Positions 35,740 through 43,755 of a stretch of DNA of 64,000 nucleotides are shown piece after piece (position 1 is the stretch's first letter; every line of letters starts with the position of its first letter). Position numbers and translations under genes: made by a program. The notes under the pieces were generated by a model. It had not been told where the DNA came from. It made no database searches and saw nothing but the letters and a program-made list of their open reading frames with translations. The stretch comes from an uncultured Lachnoclostridium sp. (GTDB lineage: Bacteria > Bacillota > Clostridia > Lachnospirales > Lachnospiraceae), in NCBI GenBank assembly GCA_946499505.1, contig CAMMSL010000008.1, positions 1 through 64,000 on the forward strand, read 5' to 3'.

Positions 35740-35767
35740 GTGATATAAAATGGAAAGGAAGAGAACG

Positions 35768-36970
35768 ATGCCAAAATTAAATGAGAATTATCTGAACGTA
35801 CAGGACAGCTATCTTTTCGCGGAGATTGCACGCAGAGTAAAGGTATATGAGGAAAATCATCCTGACAAGGCGGGAAATATCATCCGGCTCGGGATTGGAG
35901 ACGTGACACGTCCGCTTACAAAGAGTGCCATTGAGGCTCTTCACAAAGCAGTAGATGAGCAGGCTGTGTCCGAGACGTTTAAAGGATACGGACCGGAGCA
36001 GGGGTATGAATTCGTACGCAAGGCCGTTGCGGATTATTATGCGAGAAACGGTGTGGATGTTGACGCGGATGATGTGTTTATCTCTGACGGAGCAAAGAGT
36101 GATACAGGAAATATTACAGAGCTTTTCGCAAAGGACAATGTGATACTTGTGCCGGATCCGGTATATCCGGTCTATGTGGACACAAACACAATGGACGGAA
36201 AGCAGATTGTTTATATGAACGGAACGGAGGAGAATAATTTCCTGCCGATGCCGGATGATAACGTAAAGGCTGATATTATCTATCTGTGCTCCCCGAACAA
36301 TCCGACCGGAGCATGCTATAACAAAGAGCAGTTAAAAGCGTGGGTAGATTATGCACTTGCAAATGAGGCAGTGATCCTTTTTGACTCTGCCTATGAAGCG
36401 TTTGTATCCGAACCGGAACTGCCGCGCAGCATCTATGCAGTAGAGGGCGCGAAGAAGTGTGCTATCGAGTTCTGCTCATTGTCAAAGACAGCCGGATTTA
36501 CAGGAACCCGTTTCTCCTATACAGTTGTGCCGAAAGAGCTGGTATTTGGTACTTCTGACGGAAAAGAACTGAGTCTGCATGACATGTGGAACAGAAGACA
36601 GTCTACAAAGTTCAACGGAACACCGTACATCATTCAGTATGCGGCTGCGCAGGTGTTCACAGAGCAGGGCATGAACGAGTGCATGGAAAATATTTCCTAT
36701 TATATGGAAAATGCCCGTGTGATCGCGGAGACTCTCCGCAAGAAGAATATTCCGTTCACAGGCGGGGTAAACTCTCCTTATATCTGGTTCAAGTGCCCGA
36801 ACGGAATGGAGTCATGGGAACTCTTCGATTATCTGCTTGAAAATATTCAGGTAGTCGGAACACCGGGAGCAGGTTTTGGTGTGAACGGAAAGAACCATTT
36901 CCGTCTGACATCATTCGGAACCCATGAGAAGACGAAAGAAGCAATGGAAAGATTTGATAAGCTGTTCTAA
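35768..36970 (+). CDS. dapL: LL-diaminopimelate aminotransferase
   Basis: A 400-residue class I/II PLP aminotransferase of the DapL type, which converts tetrahydrodipicolinate directly to LL-diaminopimelate for lysine and peptidoglycan. It begins MPKLNENYLNVQDSYLFAEI and has GIGDVTRPL, FISDGAKSDTGNI and the PLP lysine in SLSKTAGFTGTRFSY (about residue 240). The start at 35768 is preceded by AAAGGAAGAG; a frame six codons longer begins inside that site. Presence of DapL indicates the aminotransferase variant of the DAP pathway. Confidence 0.93.
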   Translation: MPKLNENYLNVQDSYLFAEIARRVKVYEENHPDKAGNIIRLGIGDVTRPLTKSAIEALHKAVDEQAVSETFKGYGPEQGYEFVRKAVADYYARNGVDVDADDVFISDGAKSDTGNITELFAKDNVILVPDPVYPVYVDTNTMDGKQIVYMNGTEENNFLPMPDDNVKADIIYLCSPNNPTGACYNKEQLKAWVDYALANEAVILFDSAYEAFVSEPELPRSIYAVEGAKKCAIEFCSLSKTAGFTGTRFSYTVVPKELVFGTSDGKELSLHDMWNRRQSTKFNGTPYIIQYAAAQVFTEQGMNECMENISYYMENARVIAETLRKKNIPFTGGVNSPYIWFKCPNGMESWELFDYLLENIQVVGTPGAGFGVNGKNHFRLTSFGTHEKTKEAMERFDKLF

Positions 36971-36990
36971 ATAGAATCCGACATAAGAAT

Positions 36991-37057
36991 ATGACGGGTG
37001 TTCGTGAGCATATAGATTGAGCGTATGCGGGACGGACATCCGTCATATTTTTTTTTC
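36991..37057 (+). terminator. Terminator of dapL
   Basis: ATGACGGGTGT (36991-37001) pairs with ACATCCGTCAT (37036-37046, one G-U) and is followed by a run of nine T. Confidence 0.7.
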
Positions 37058-37095
37058 TTGAGAAAATCTTTAGAATTTATTCCATATAACTTAAG

Positions 37096-37138
37096 TAATA
37101 TTATATTGACAACTAATATTATACAAAATATAATATAG
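37096..37138 (+). promoter_or_regulatory. Consensus promoter overlapped by TAATATTATA repeats
   Basis: TTGACA (37106-37111), 17-base spacer and TATAAT (37129-37134) form a consensus sigma-A promoter. TAATATTATA occurs at 37096-37105 and 37114-37123 (18-bp period), and an inverted 8/10 match covers the -10. They are likely operators for the PadR protein encoded 80 bases downstream. Confidence 0.7.
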
Positions 37139-37218
37139 AAAACGACACAGTATTATGAGTTGGAGAAAAATCAGAGGCGTGATGGAGAGATCAGCTCCGG
37201 ATGAGAAAGGGTGGTTGC

Positions 37219-37542
37219 ATGGTATTTAATACAGGTGCAGCGCTTCTGGACGCGATCGTACTGGCCGTTGTCTCCCGGGAGGACGAGGGAACATATGGCT
37301 ATAAGATCACTCAGGATGTACGCAGAGTCATAGATGTGTCAGAATCGACATTGTATCCGGTTCTGCGGCGCCTGCAGAAAGATGAGTGTCTGGAAGTGTA
37401 TGACAGGCAATTTGACGGCAGAAACAGAAGATATTACAAAGTGACGTCCAGAGGGATGGCACAGCTGGGTCTGTATAAGTCAGAGTGGAAGACTTATATA
37501 AAGAAGATCAATGAGATATTTGAGGGAGGTGTGACTGCATGA
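37219..37542 (+). CDS. PadR family transcriptional regulator
   Basis: A 107-residue winged-helix regulator with the PadR pattern: AVVSREDEGTYGYKITQDV, VSESTLYPVLRRLQKDECLE and GRNRRYYKVTSRG. The start at 37219 (MVFNTGAAL) is preceded by GAAAGGGTGG; a six-codon extension is less likely. Its stop overlaps the next start (ATGA), so PadR, DUF1700 and DUF4097 genes are translationally linked. Such clusters respond to envelope or antibiotic stress in Firmicutes. Confidence 0.92.
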   Translation: MVFNTGAALLDAIVLAVVSREDEGTYGYKITQDVRRVIDVSESTLYPVLRRLQKDECLEVYDRQFDGRNRRYYKVTSRGMAQLGLYKSEWKTYIKKINEIFEGGVTA

Positions 37543-38267
37543 ACCGTATGGAATTTATGGCTGAACTTGAACGGCTGCTCGCCGATATGCCGGAAGAGGA
37601 ACGGCAGGCGGCGGTTCAGTATTATGCAGATTATTTTGCGGATGCCGGCGAAGCAAATGAGGCAGATGTGATCCGGGAACTGGGCAGCCCGGAAAAAGTG
37701 GCCGAGTCGATCAAGGCAGATTATTACGGTACAGAATTTAATGAATCCGATTATGAACATAAAGATTATATGGAGAAATACGGCCAGCGTTCTTCTGATG
37801 GAAGTGCCGGTGGACAGGCGGATTCTAAGGCAGGCGCCGGGCAGAATAGATCAGAAAATGGAACCGGGAGTGCGGCGGGCGGTACAGAAACCAGCAGACC
37901 ATGGACCAGTAACCTGTTGAAGATTATCCTTATCCTTGCTATTGCTATCGTGCTGTGGCCGGTGACTCTGGGGATTGCTCTTACAGTTTTCGGTATCGTT
38001 GTGGCTGTGGTATGCTTCTTTGCAGTCCTTGTGATTGCAGCTGTATCAATTTTGATCGCGGGCGGCGTTACAGTTATCGTCGGGGGTGTCGCTGCAATCG
38101 CGCTTCCTCCGGTGGCGCTTGTGACAGTCGGAATCGGAATCCTTATGTTCGTGCTCGGGCTGATCGCTACAGTAGGAGCGGTGAAGCTCTGTATCATAGT
38201 GTATCCGGCGATGCTCAGGGGATTTGTAAATCTGTGCAGAAGACCGTTTTATGGAAAGGCGGTGTAA
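37539..38267 (+). CDS. DUF1700 (HAAS) domain membrane protein
   Basis: A 242-residue protein. The N-terminal HAAS/DUF1700 domain (residues 1-70: MNRMEFMAELERLLADMPEE, ADVIRELGSPEKVAESIKAD) is followed by a Gly/Ser-rich linker and a hydrophobic C-terminal half with four or so membrane segments very rich in Val, Ile and Ala. It is regularly paired with PadR regulators and DUF4097 proteins; the complex probably acts as a membrane-located stress sensor. Its start overlaps the PadR stop by four bases. Confidence 0.88.
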   Translation: MNRMEFMAELERLLADMPEEERQAAVQYYADYFADAGEANEADVIRELGSPEKVAESIKADYYGTEFNESDYEHKDYMEKYGQRSSDGSAGGQADSKAGAGQNRSENGTGSAAGGTETSRPWTSNLLKIILILAIAIVLWPVTLGIALTVFGIVVAVVCFFAVLVIAAVSILIAGGVTVIVGGVAAIALPPVALVTVGIGILMFVLGLIATVGAVKLCIIVYPAMLRGFVNLCRRPFYGKAV

Positions 38268-38270
38268 GGG

Positions 38271-39173
38271 ATGAAAAAAGGATGGAAAGTGTTCTGGATC
38301 GTATGTGCGGTCATGGCAGCGGTCGGTATTGTAATGACAGTGGCAGGTATCGCGCTGGGCGGACTTGCAATGATAAGCAACACGGATGAATCAGGGCCGG
38401 TGCATGAGTGGCTGCAGCGGCTCGGCAGGAGAGTGGTGACTGAAAATACTGTTCCGGATGATTTATCCGATATTACAATGGATAGTGGAGATCATGACGG
38501 CGGATATGTGACAGGAGAGCCGGATGGGGATATGATCACAGCATATGAAGGGATTGACGAGATATCGCTGGATCTTTCCAATCTGGGAGTGGTCGTAGCA
38601 CCTTCCGAAACGAATGAGGTCATTGTGGATACATCGCAGCTTAGTTCTGGCATCCGGGATGATATTATTATCTCTCAGGACGGGGGAGCGTTGGAAATGG
38701 AGACGGATGGTCATCGTGGATTTCACTGGAATGTAGACGATCCGGGTATGCTTTATATCAGGATTCCGAGGGGAGCATATTATAATTCATTTTCCGCTGA
38801 TATAGGAGCGGGTCTCCTTGAGATGAAAGGAATTTCGGCAGGAGAGATTTCCCTTGAGGCGGGGGCCGGACAGATTATTGCGGAGGGCTTCTACGCAGAT
38901 GTGCTGGAGGCGGACTGTGGAGCCGGACAGATTATACTTCAGGGTGAGGTAGTGCAAAACGCAGATCTTAACTGCGATGTCGGGGAGGTGATCTTTACGC
39001 TGCCGGGCGAGATGGAGACTTATAATTATGAGATTTCCTGTTCCGCAGGAGAACTTATTGTGGGAGATGAAGCATACAGCGGTATCAGCAATCAGATGAA
39101 GATAGATAACGGCAGCAGATGCCGTATAGAAGCGGAATGCAGGATAGGCAGGATGGAAATTATGTTTGAATAA
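38271..39173 (+). CDS. DUF4097 family beta-strand repeat protein
   Basis: A 300-residue protein with one N-terminal membrane helix (about 8-35) and an extracellular region from about 95 onward. That region consists of short beta repeats typical of DUF4097/adhesin-like beta-helices (SADIGAGLLEMKGISAGE, EAGAGQIIAEGFYAD). It is the third gene of the PadR cluster, three bases after the DUF1700 gene. Related proteins in LiaG-like roles sit on the outer face of the membrane. Confidence 0.85.
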   Translation: MKKGWKVFWIVCAVMAAVGIVMTVAGIALGGLAMISNTDESGPVHEWLQRLGRRVVTENTVPDDLSDITMDSGDHDGGYVTGEPDGDMITAYEGIDEISLDLSNLGVVVAPSETNEVIVDTSQLSSGIRDDIIISQDGGALEMETDGHRGFHWNVDDPGMLYIRIPRGAYYNSFSADIGAGLLEMKGISAGEISLEAGAGQIIAEGFYADVLEADCGAGQIILQGEVVQNADLNCDVGEVIFTLPGEMETYNYEISCSAGELIVGDEAYSGISNQMKIDNGSRCRIEAECRIGRMEIMFE

Positions 39174-39231
39174 AGATTGCTATGAAAATATAATAAATGT
39201 AATTAAATCAAAGAAAGTGAGGATCCAGATC

Positions 39232-39423
39232 ATGCAGGGGAAAAGATTGTATCGTTCGAGAGAAAACAGGATGTTGTGTGGAGTATGCGGAGGAATTGCT
39301 GAGTATTTTAATATTGATCCTACGCTGATCCGGCTGTTGTTTGTACTGTTTGGGTTGTCGGGCAGCGGGATACTGGGGTATATCATAGCTGCGATCATCA
39401 TACCGGACAGTCCGATGATGTAA
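39232..39423 (+). CDS. PspC domain protein
   Basis: A 63-residue protein consisting almost entirely of a PspC domain: KRLYRSRENRMLCGVCGGIA then EYFNIDPTLIRLLFVLF and a C-terminal membrane helix ending IPDSPMM. PspC-like proteins sense or counter membrane stress. The start at 39232 follows GTGAGGA; a longer upstream frame overlaps the previous gene without a ribosome site. It is the last gene of the PadR cluster; a terminator follows. Confidence 0.9.
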   Translation: MQGKRLYRSRENRMLCGVCGGIAEYFNIDPTLIRLLFVLFGLSGSGILGYIIAAIIIPDSPMM

Positions 39424-39448
39424 ATTGAACAGAGAATATCAGCATCAG

Positions 39449-39482
39449 GTACCGGCACCTTTTAGAGGTGACCGGTACTTTT
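39449..39482 (+). terminator. Terminator of the PadR/PspC cluster
   Basis: A 12-bp stem with one bulge (39449-39460 with 39466-39478) is followed by TTTT. Confidence 0.65.
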
Positions 39483-39542
39483 GACATGAATATTCCAATT
39501 TAATTTCGGCAATACTCCTGAAAAACGGAAAGAAGGGGTATT

Positions 39543-39731
39543 GTGTCAAAGAAGAAAGACAAAAAGATCGACCTTAACAATCTGGAACCTGAGGAGAAAA
39601 TGAAGTATGAAGTAGCGGAAGAACTGGGCCTTCTTGACAGAGTATTATCGGATGGCTGGAAGTCTCTTACATCAAAAGAAACCGGGCGGATCGGAGGAAT
39701 GGTGACAAAAAAGAAGAGGGAGAAACAATAA
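39543..39731 (+). CDS. Small acid-soluble spore protein, alpha/beta type
   Basis: A 62-residue basic protein. Residues 19-30 (MKYEVAEELGLL) and 39-57 (GWKSLTSKETGRIGGMVTK) match the two conserved segments of alpha/beta SASPs, including the GPR protease-site-like E-(I/V)A-E/Q and the GxxGG turn. SASPs coat spore DNA and protect it from UV and heat. The start is GTG at 39543, with AGAAGGGG just upstream. It is a single-gene unit, consistent with forespore-specific control, though no sigma-G promoter was identified with confidence. Confidence 0.85.
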   Translation: MSKKKDKKIDLNNLEPEEKMKYEVAEELGLLDRVLSDGWKSLTSKETGRIGGMVTKKKREKQ

Positions 39732-39821
39732 AAAAACAATAAAACAAAATCGGTAAAACTTTACAAAAAAGTGTAGATTTGATAAAATTGTACAGCTGGG
39801 GAGACGATAGGTGATACAGCT

Positions 39822-40496
39822 ATGGAAGAAAAGATAGAAGTCCTGGGAATTCAGATGGACTGTCTGACAGCGAAAGAGACGATGCTTCAGGCTATGCAGT
39901 TCATGGAAAATGACCCGGTTGATACAATAGAAATAATGACCATGGATTCTCTGATGAACAATCAGGAGGACGAAACGTGGATATCCCAGGCGAAAGAGTT
40001 TAAACTGGTGCTTCCCGGAGAGGTCGAGATACTTGAGGCAGCAGAAATCCATGACAGAGTAAAACTGAAAGAAACTGAAAACAGAATATTTCTGAAAATG
40101 TTTATGAAATACCTTCAGAAGAATCAGAAGAGAATTTATCTTCTGGCGGACACAGAAGAGGAGATCAGGCAGGCAGAAAGTGCGATCCGGCACTATAATA
40201 GGGGAATACGCATAAGCGGTCATGCCTGTCTGAATCCGGCTGATAACAGGGAGGAAGAAGTGGTAAACGATATTAATGGAACAGAGACTGACTGTGTCCT
40301 GTCGGTTCTGTCCTCGCCTTATCAGGAAAGTTTTATCAGCAGGAATAAGACTCTGCTCAATACAAAACTCTGGTTCGGATGCGGACCTATGCTTTCAAGA
40401 AGCTACGATGACAGAAAAGTTTTGCAGCAGATCAGGCATTTCTTTCGGAAAACAATGTTCCGCAGGCAGGTAGAAAAACAGCAAAAAGAAAAATAA
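39822..40496 (+). CDS. WecG/TagA/CpsF-like glycosyltransferase, short and divergent
   Basis: A 224-residue protein resembling the GT26 (WecG/TagA/CpsF) family over most of its length: KIEVLGIQMDCLTAKETM, the VLPGEVEIL region, YLLADTEEEIRQAE and SFISRNKTLLNTKLWFGCGPML. The usual GSFDFLSG/RAP...EW motif at the C-terminus is absent; instead it ends in a basic helix (HFFRKTMFRRQVEKQQKEK). The catalytic residue cannot be placed with confidence, so it may be a degenerate or specialised member. The ATG at 39822 has a poor ribosome site. No wall-polymer genes are adjacent. Confidence 0.65.
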   Translation: MEEKIEVLGIQMDCLTAKETMLQAMQFMENDPVDTIEIMTMDSLMNNQEDETWISQAKEFKLVLPGEVEILEAAEIHDRVKLKETENRIFLKMFMKYLQKNQKRIYLLADTEEEIRQAESAIRHYNRGIRISGHACLNPADNREEEVVNDINGTETDCVLSVLSSPYQESFISRNKTLLNTKLWFGCGPMLSRSYDDRKVLQQIRHFFRKTMFRRQVEKQQKEK

Positions 40497-40666
40497 TATG
40501 AATTTTTTGTAAAACATTTGAGGAAATGCATAAAAAAGATGGATTTCCTCTTTATTTTTTTGATGTTTTGCATTAATATAATACGTGAATATGTGAATTT
40601 GAATATTTTTTTTGCTCAAATTTTGTGAAAAGTGTACATGTTATCTGGAGGAGTGGAGGAAGAGCT

Positions 40667-41758
40667 ATGATTTCAAATCAGATACTACAAAATACGATCG
40701 ATGGCCTGAAAGGAATTGCAAGAGTGGATTTCTGTGTCCTTGACACAGAGGGAAAAGAGCTTGCGGCTACATTTGACAGTCCGCAGGATCGCAGTGAAGC
40801 GGTGCTTTCATTTGTGGAATCCCCTGCAGACAGCCAGGTGATCCAGGGCTGTCAGTTTTTCAAGATCTTCGATGAACAGAGACTTGAGTATGTGCTTCTC
40901 GCAGATGGAGACACTGAGGATGTGTATATGCTGGGCAAGATTGCGGCATTTCAGATTCAGAGCCTGCTGGTAGCGTATAAAGAGCGGTTTGACAAGGATA
41001 ATTTCATTAAAAACCTGCTCCTTGACAACCTGCTTTTAGTAGATATTTATAACCGTGCGAAAAAATTACATATTGACACAGAAGTAAAACGTGTTATCTT
41101 TATTATTGAGACATCGCACGAAAGAGATAATGCTGCGCTCGAAAATGTAAGAAGCCTGCTTGGCGGAAAGTCCAAAGACTTTATCACTGCAGTTGACGAG
41201 AAGAATATCATCGTGGTAAAGGAACTCAGTGAGAAGGACGGTAATAAAGAACTTGAGAAAATGGCACAGGAGATGCTGGATACGCTCCGCAACGAGGGAG
41301 GGGAGGAGCAGATCCGCATTGCGTACGGAACGATCGTCAATGACATCAAGGAAGTTTCCAAGTCCTACAAAGAAGCCAAGCTCGCTCTTGACGTTGGAAA
41401 GATCTTTTTCGATGAGAAGGATATCGTGGCATTTACAACTCTGGGTATCGGACGTCTGATCTATCAGCTGCCGATCCCGTTGTGCAAGATGTTCATCAAA
41501 GAGATTTTCGAGGGGAAATCTCCGGACGATTTTGATGAGGAGACATTGACGACGATCAATAAATTCTTTGAAAACAGTCTTAATGTATCAGAAACGTCCA
41601 GGCAGCTTTATATTCACAGAAATACTCTTGTATACAGACTGGATAAGCTCCAAAAGAGCACCGGTCTGGATCTTCGCGTTTTCGAGGATGCCATCACATT
41701 CAAGATCGCGCTGATGGTCGTAAAATATATGAATTATATGGAGTCTTTGGAATATTGA
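40667..41758 (+). CDS. PucR/CdaR-type helix-turn-helix regulator
   Basis: A 363-residue regulator. The N-terminal ~130 residues (RVDFCVLDTEGKELAATFD) look like a small sensor domain, the middle (about 135-270) resembles the GGDEF-like region of CdaR proteins, and the C-terminus (about 300-360: NVSETSRQLYIHRNTLVYRLDKLQ) is the PucR HTH domain. The start at 40667 follows GGAGGAAGAG. It lies 225 bases upstream of ftsEX on the same strand; whether it controls them is unknown. Confidence 0.88.
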   Translation: MISNQILQNTIDGLKGIARVDFCVLDTEGKELAATFDSPQDRSEAVLSFVESPADSQVIQGCQFFKIFDEQRLEYVLLADGDTEDVYMLGKIAAFQIQSLLVAYKERFDKDNFIKNLLLDNLLLVDIYNRAKKLHIDTEVKRVIFIIETSHERDNAALENVRSLLGGKSKDFITAVDEKNIIVVKELSEKDGNKELEKMAQEMLDTLRNEGGEEQIRIAYGTIVNDIKEVSKSYKEAKLALDVGKIFFDEKDIVAFTTLGIGRLIYQLPIPLCKMFIKEIFEGKSPDDFDEETLTTINKFFENSLNVSETSRQLYIHRNTLVYRLDKLQKSTGLDLRVFEDAITFKIALMVVKYMNYMESLEY

Positions 41759-41983
41759 CACCTGTCAAGCCATGCGCAGATCACAGAGCAGGGCCGTGCG
41801 GACATAGTCCGGCACGGAACTGGGAGGTGAGATGCATAGGGCACTCAGCCCAAGTGAGATAGAGGGCGGAGCCCGGAATCGAACTTGCATGGCGAAAGGA
41901 TGAGAGCAGATCACAGAACAGGGGAATGCAAACCAGAATCCATACAATATACGAGCAGGGGTATGAATAATTAGGAGGAACAT
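41759..41983 (+). other. Structured non-coding leader upstream of ftsE
   Basis: No gene is convincing here. The stretch contains an 18-base direct repeat with one mismatch (41776-41793 and 41906-41923, GCAGATCACAGA core), a hairpin CCGTGCGGAC/GTCCGGCACGG (about 41794-41816) and short GGGC/GCCC hairpins. G-rich purine tracts dominate. It could be a leader RNA or a recurring intergenic element. Open frames on the minus strand are probably spurious. Confidence 0.45.
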
Positions 41984-42670
41984 ATGATTGAATTAAGAAA
42001 GGTGACAAAGGAGTATTCCAAAGGTAATGCAGCCCTGAACGGAATTTCCGTAAAGATTGAACGGGGTGAGTTTGTCTTTATCGTAGGCGACAGCGGATCC
42101 GGAAAGTCTACTCTGATCAAACTGATCATGAAGGAGTTGAATCCGACCGAAGGAACTATCATCGTGAACGGACAGAACCTGAACAGGATGAAACACCGTA
42201 ATATCGCGAAGTACAGAAGAGGACTCGGAGTTGTCTTCCAGGACTTCCGTCTGCTGAAAGACAGAAATATCTATGAAAATATCGCTTTTGCTCTGCGTGT
42301 GACAGAAACGCCGACCCGAATTATCAAAAAGAAAGTACCGGCGGCGCTTTCTCTGGTCGGACTGGCACAGAAATACAAATCCTTCCCGAGAGAGCTTTCA
42401 GGCGGCGAGCAGCAGCGTGTTGCCATTGCGAGAGCCCTTGTAAATGAACCTGCCATACTGTTGGCAGATGAGCCTACCGGAAACCTGGACCCGACGAACT
42501 CATGGGAAATCATGAGTATCCTGAAGGAGGCAAATGAACGCGGAACGACAGTACTTGTTGTTACGCATAACCAGGAGATCGTAAACGAAATGAACGAACG
42601 AGTGATCACAATGAAACAGGGTGTGATCGTCAGCGATGAACAAAAAGGTGGGTATATAAATGAGGATTAG
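41984..42670 (+). CDS. ftsE: Cell division ATP-binding protein FtsE
   Basis: A 228-residue ABC ATPase. Walker A is GDSGSGKST (about 34-42), the signature is LSGGEQQR, Walker B is ILLADEPTGNLDP, and the switch His is in VVTHNQ. It begins MIELRKVTKEYSKGNAALNGIS, typical FtsE. With FtsX it activates peptidoglycan hydrolases at the division site, or in spore formers also at sporulation onset. The ATG follows TTAGGAGG. It overlaps ftsX by 11 bases. Confidence 0.95.
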   Translation: MIELRKVTKEYSKGNAALNGISVKIERGEFVFIVGDSGSGKSTLIKLIMKELNPTEGTIIVNGQNLNRMKHRNIAKYRRGLGVVFQDFRLLKDRNIYENIAFALRVTETPTRIIKKKVPAALSLVGLAQKYKSFPRELSGGEQQRVAIARALVNEPAILLADEPTGNLDPTNSWEIMSILKEANERGTTVLVVTHNQEIVNEMNERVITMKQGVIVSDEQKGGYINED

Positions 42671-43613
42671 TACAATTGGATACGTAGGAAAACAGGGTAT
42701 CAAGAATATCTGGAGGAACAAGATGTTTTCACTCGCATCCATTGCGACGATGTCAGCTTGTATCTTCCTGTTTGGATTATTTTTCTCGATTCTTGTAAAT
42801 TTTCAGTACATCATAAGAACTGCCGAGGAGGGTGTTGCCATCACGGTATTTTTCGATGAGGATGCAACAGATGAACAGAAACAGGAAATCGGGAAGGAAC
42901 TTAAGGAACACAAAGGCGTAGCAGATGTGAAGTATGTCTCCGCAGATGAGGCATGGGAAGAGTTCCAGAAAGAATATTTCGGCGACAACCCGGAACTGGC
43001 GGAGGGATTCAAGGATGATAATCCGCTTGCAAGCTCCGATAACTATGAAGTATATATGGAGACTATAGACAATGATGACCAGAGTCTGGTAGCGCGAAGC
43101 CGTTCCCTTTCTGAGACGCAGAACGAACTGGTACAGTTTGCACAGGGATTAGACGGCGTTCGTGACGTCAATAAGTCAGATGTGGTTGCAAATACGCTCT
43201 CCAGTGTAAATACACTGGTGGCCATCGTATCTATTGCAATAATTATCATACTGCTTGGTGTGTCTATCTTCCTGATCAGTAATACAGTCACAATGGGTAT
43301 TACTGTCCGTAAGGAGGAGATTGCGATCATGAAATATATTGGTGCCAAGGACTTTGTTGTCCGATCGCCGTTTGTGATCGAAGGTCTGATCATCGGTGTG
43401 TTCGGCGCTGCAATTCCGCTGACACTGCTGTATTTCCTGTATGATAAAGCGGTAGAGTACATTATGATGAAATTCGCCATCCTGCAGAATATTATAGATT
43501 TTCTGCCGGTGGGAACCGTATATCAGATTCTGCTTCCGATCGGGCTTGCCATGGGTATCGGAATCGGTTTCCTGGGAAGTTTCTTCACAGTACGCAAGCA
43601 TCTGAAAGTATAA
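42660..43613 (+). CDS. ftsX: Cell division protein FtsX
   Basis: A 317-residue membrane protein with four helices (near residues 20-45, 185-205, 235-255, 280-305). A large extracellular loop (about 48-180) recruits wall hydrolases or their adaptors. It matches FtsX in FSLASIATMSACIFLFGLFF and in the C-terminal IMKYIGAKDFVVRSPFVIEG. It is coupled to ftsE by an 11-base overlap. A coiled-coil wall hydrolase at 8.5 kb and the carboxy-terminal protease just downstream are the kind of partners FtsX acts with. Confidence 0.94.
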   Translation: MRISTIGYVGKQGIKNIWRNKMFSLASIATMSACIFLFGLFFSILVNFQYIIRTAEEGVAITVFFDEDATDEQKQEIGKELKEHKGVADVKYVSADEAWEEFQKEYFGDNPELAEGFKDDNPLASSDNYEVYMETIDNDDQSLVARSRSLSETQNELVQFAQGLDGVRDVNKSDVVANTLSSVNTLVAIVSIAIIIILLGVSIFLISNTVTMGITVRKEEIAIMKYIGAKDFVVRSPFVIEGLIIGVFGAAIPLTLLYFLYDKAVEYIMMKFAILQNIIDFLPVGTVYQILLPIGLAMGIGIGFLGSFFTVRKHLKV

Positions 43614-43680
43614 AATCATGGGCAGACCAGATATTTGTGCTGGAAGTATACTGATATGATATACAGGTAAGAGTAAGGGA

Positions 43681-43717
43681 GGACAAAGCGGAAAAGAGTT
43701 CCGCTTTGTCCTTTTTT
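43681..43717 (+). terminator. Terminator of ftsEX
   Basis: A perfect 13-bp stem (43681-43693 with 43699-43711, 5-nt loop) is followed by T6. Confidence 0.85.
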
Positions 43718-43755
43718 GGTAAAAGCTTGAACAATATCGGAGGCGTGGAGAGAAG

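Noticed and set aside
35646..35767. Lysine riboswitch before dapL
   Set aside because: The interval is only ~120 bases and is filled by a simple GC-rich terminator hairpin after xpt; no lysine-riboswitch core can be seen.
41765..42008. Two overlapping minus-strand open frames of 72-75 codons and a GTTCGATTCC tRNA-like string upstream of ftsE
   Set aside because: No ribosome site, odd composition, and the T-arm-like string lacks a pairing stem. More likely a non-coding element.
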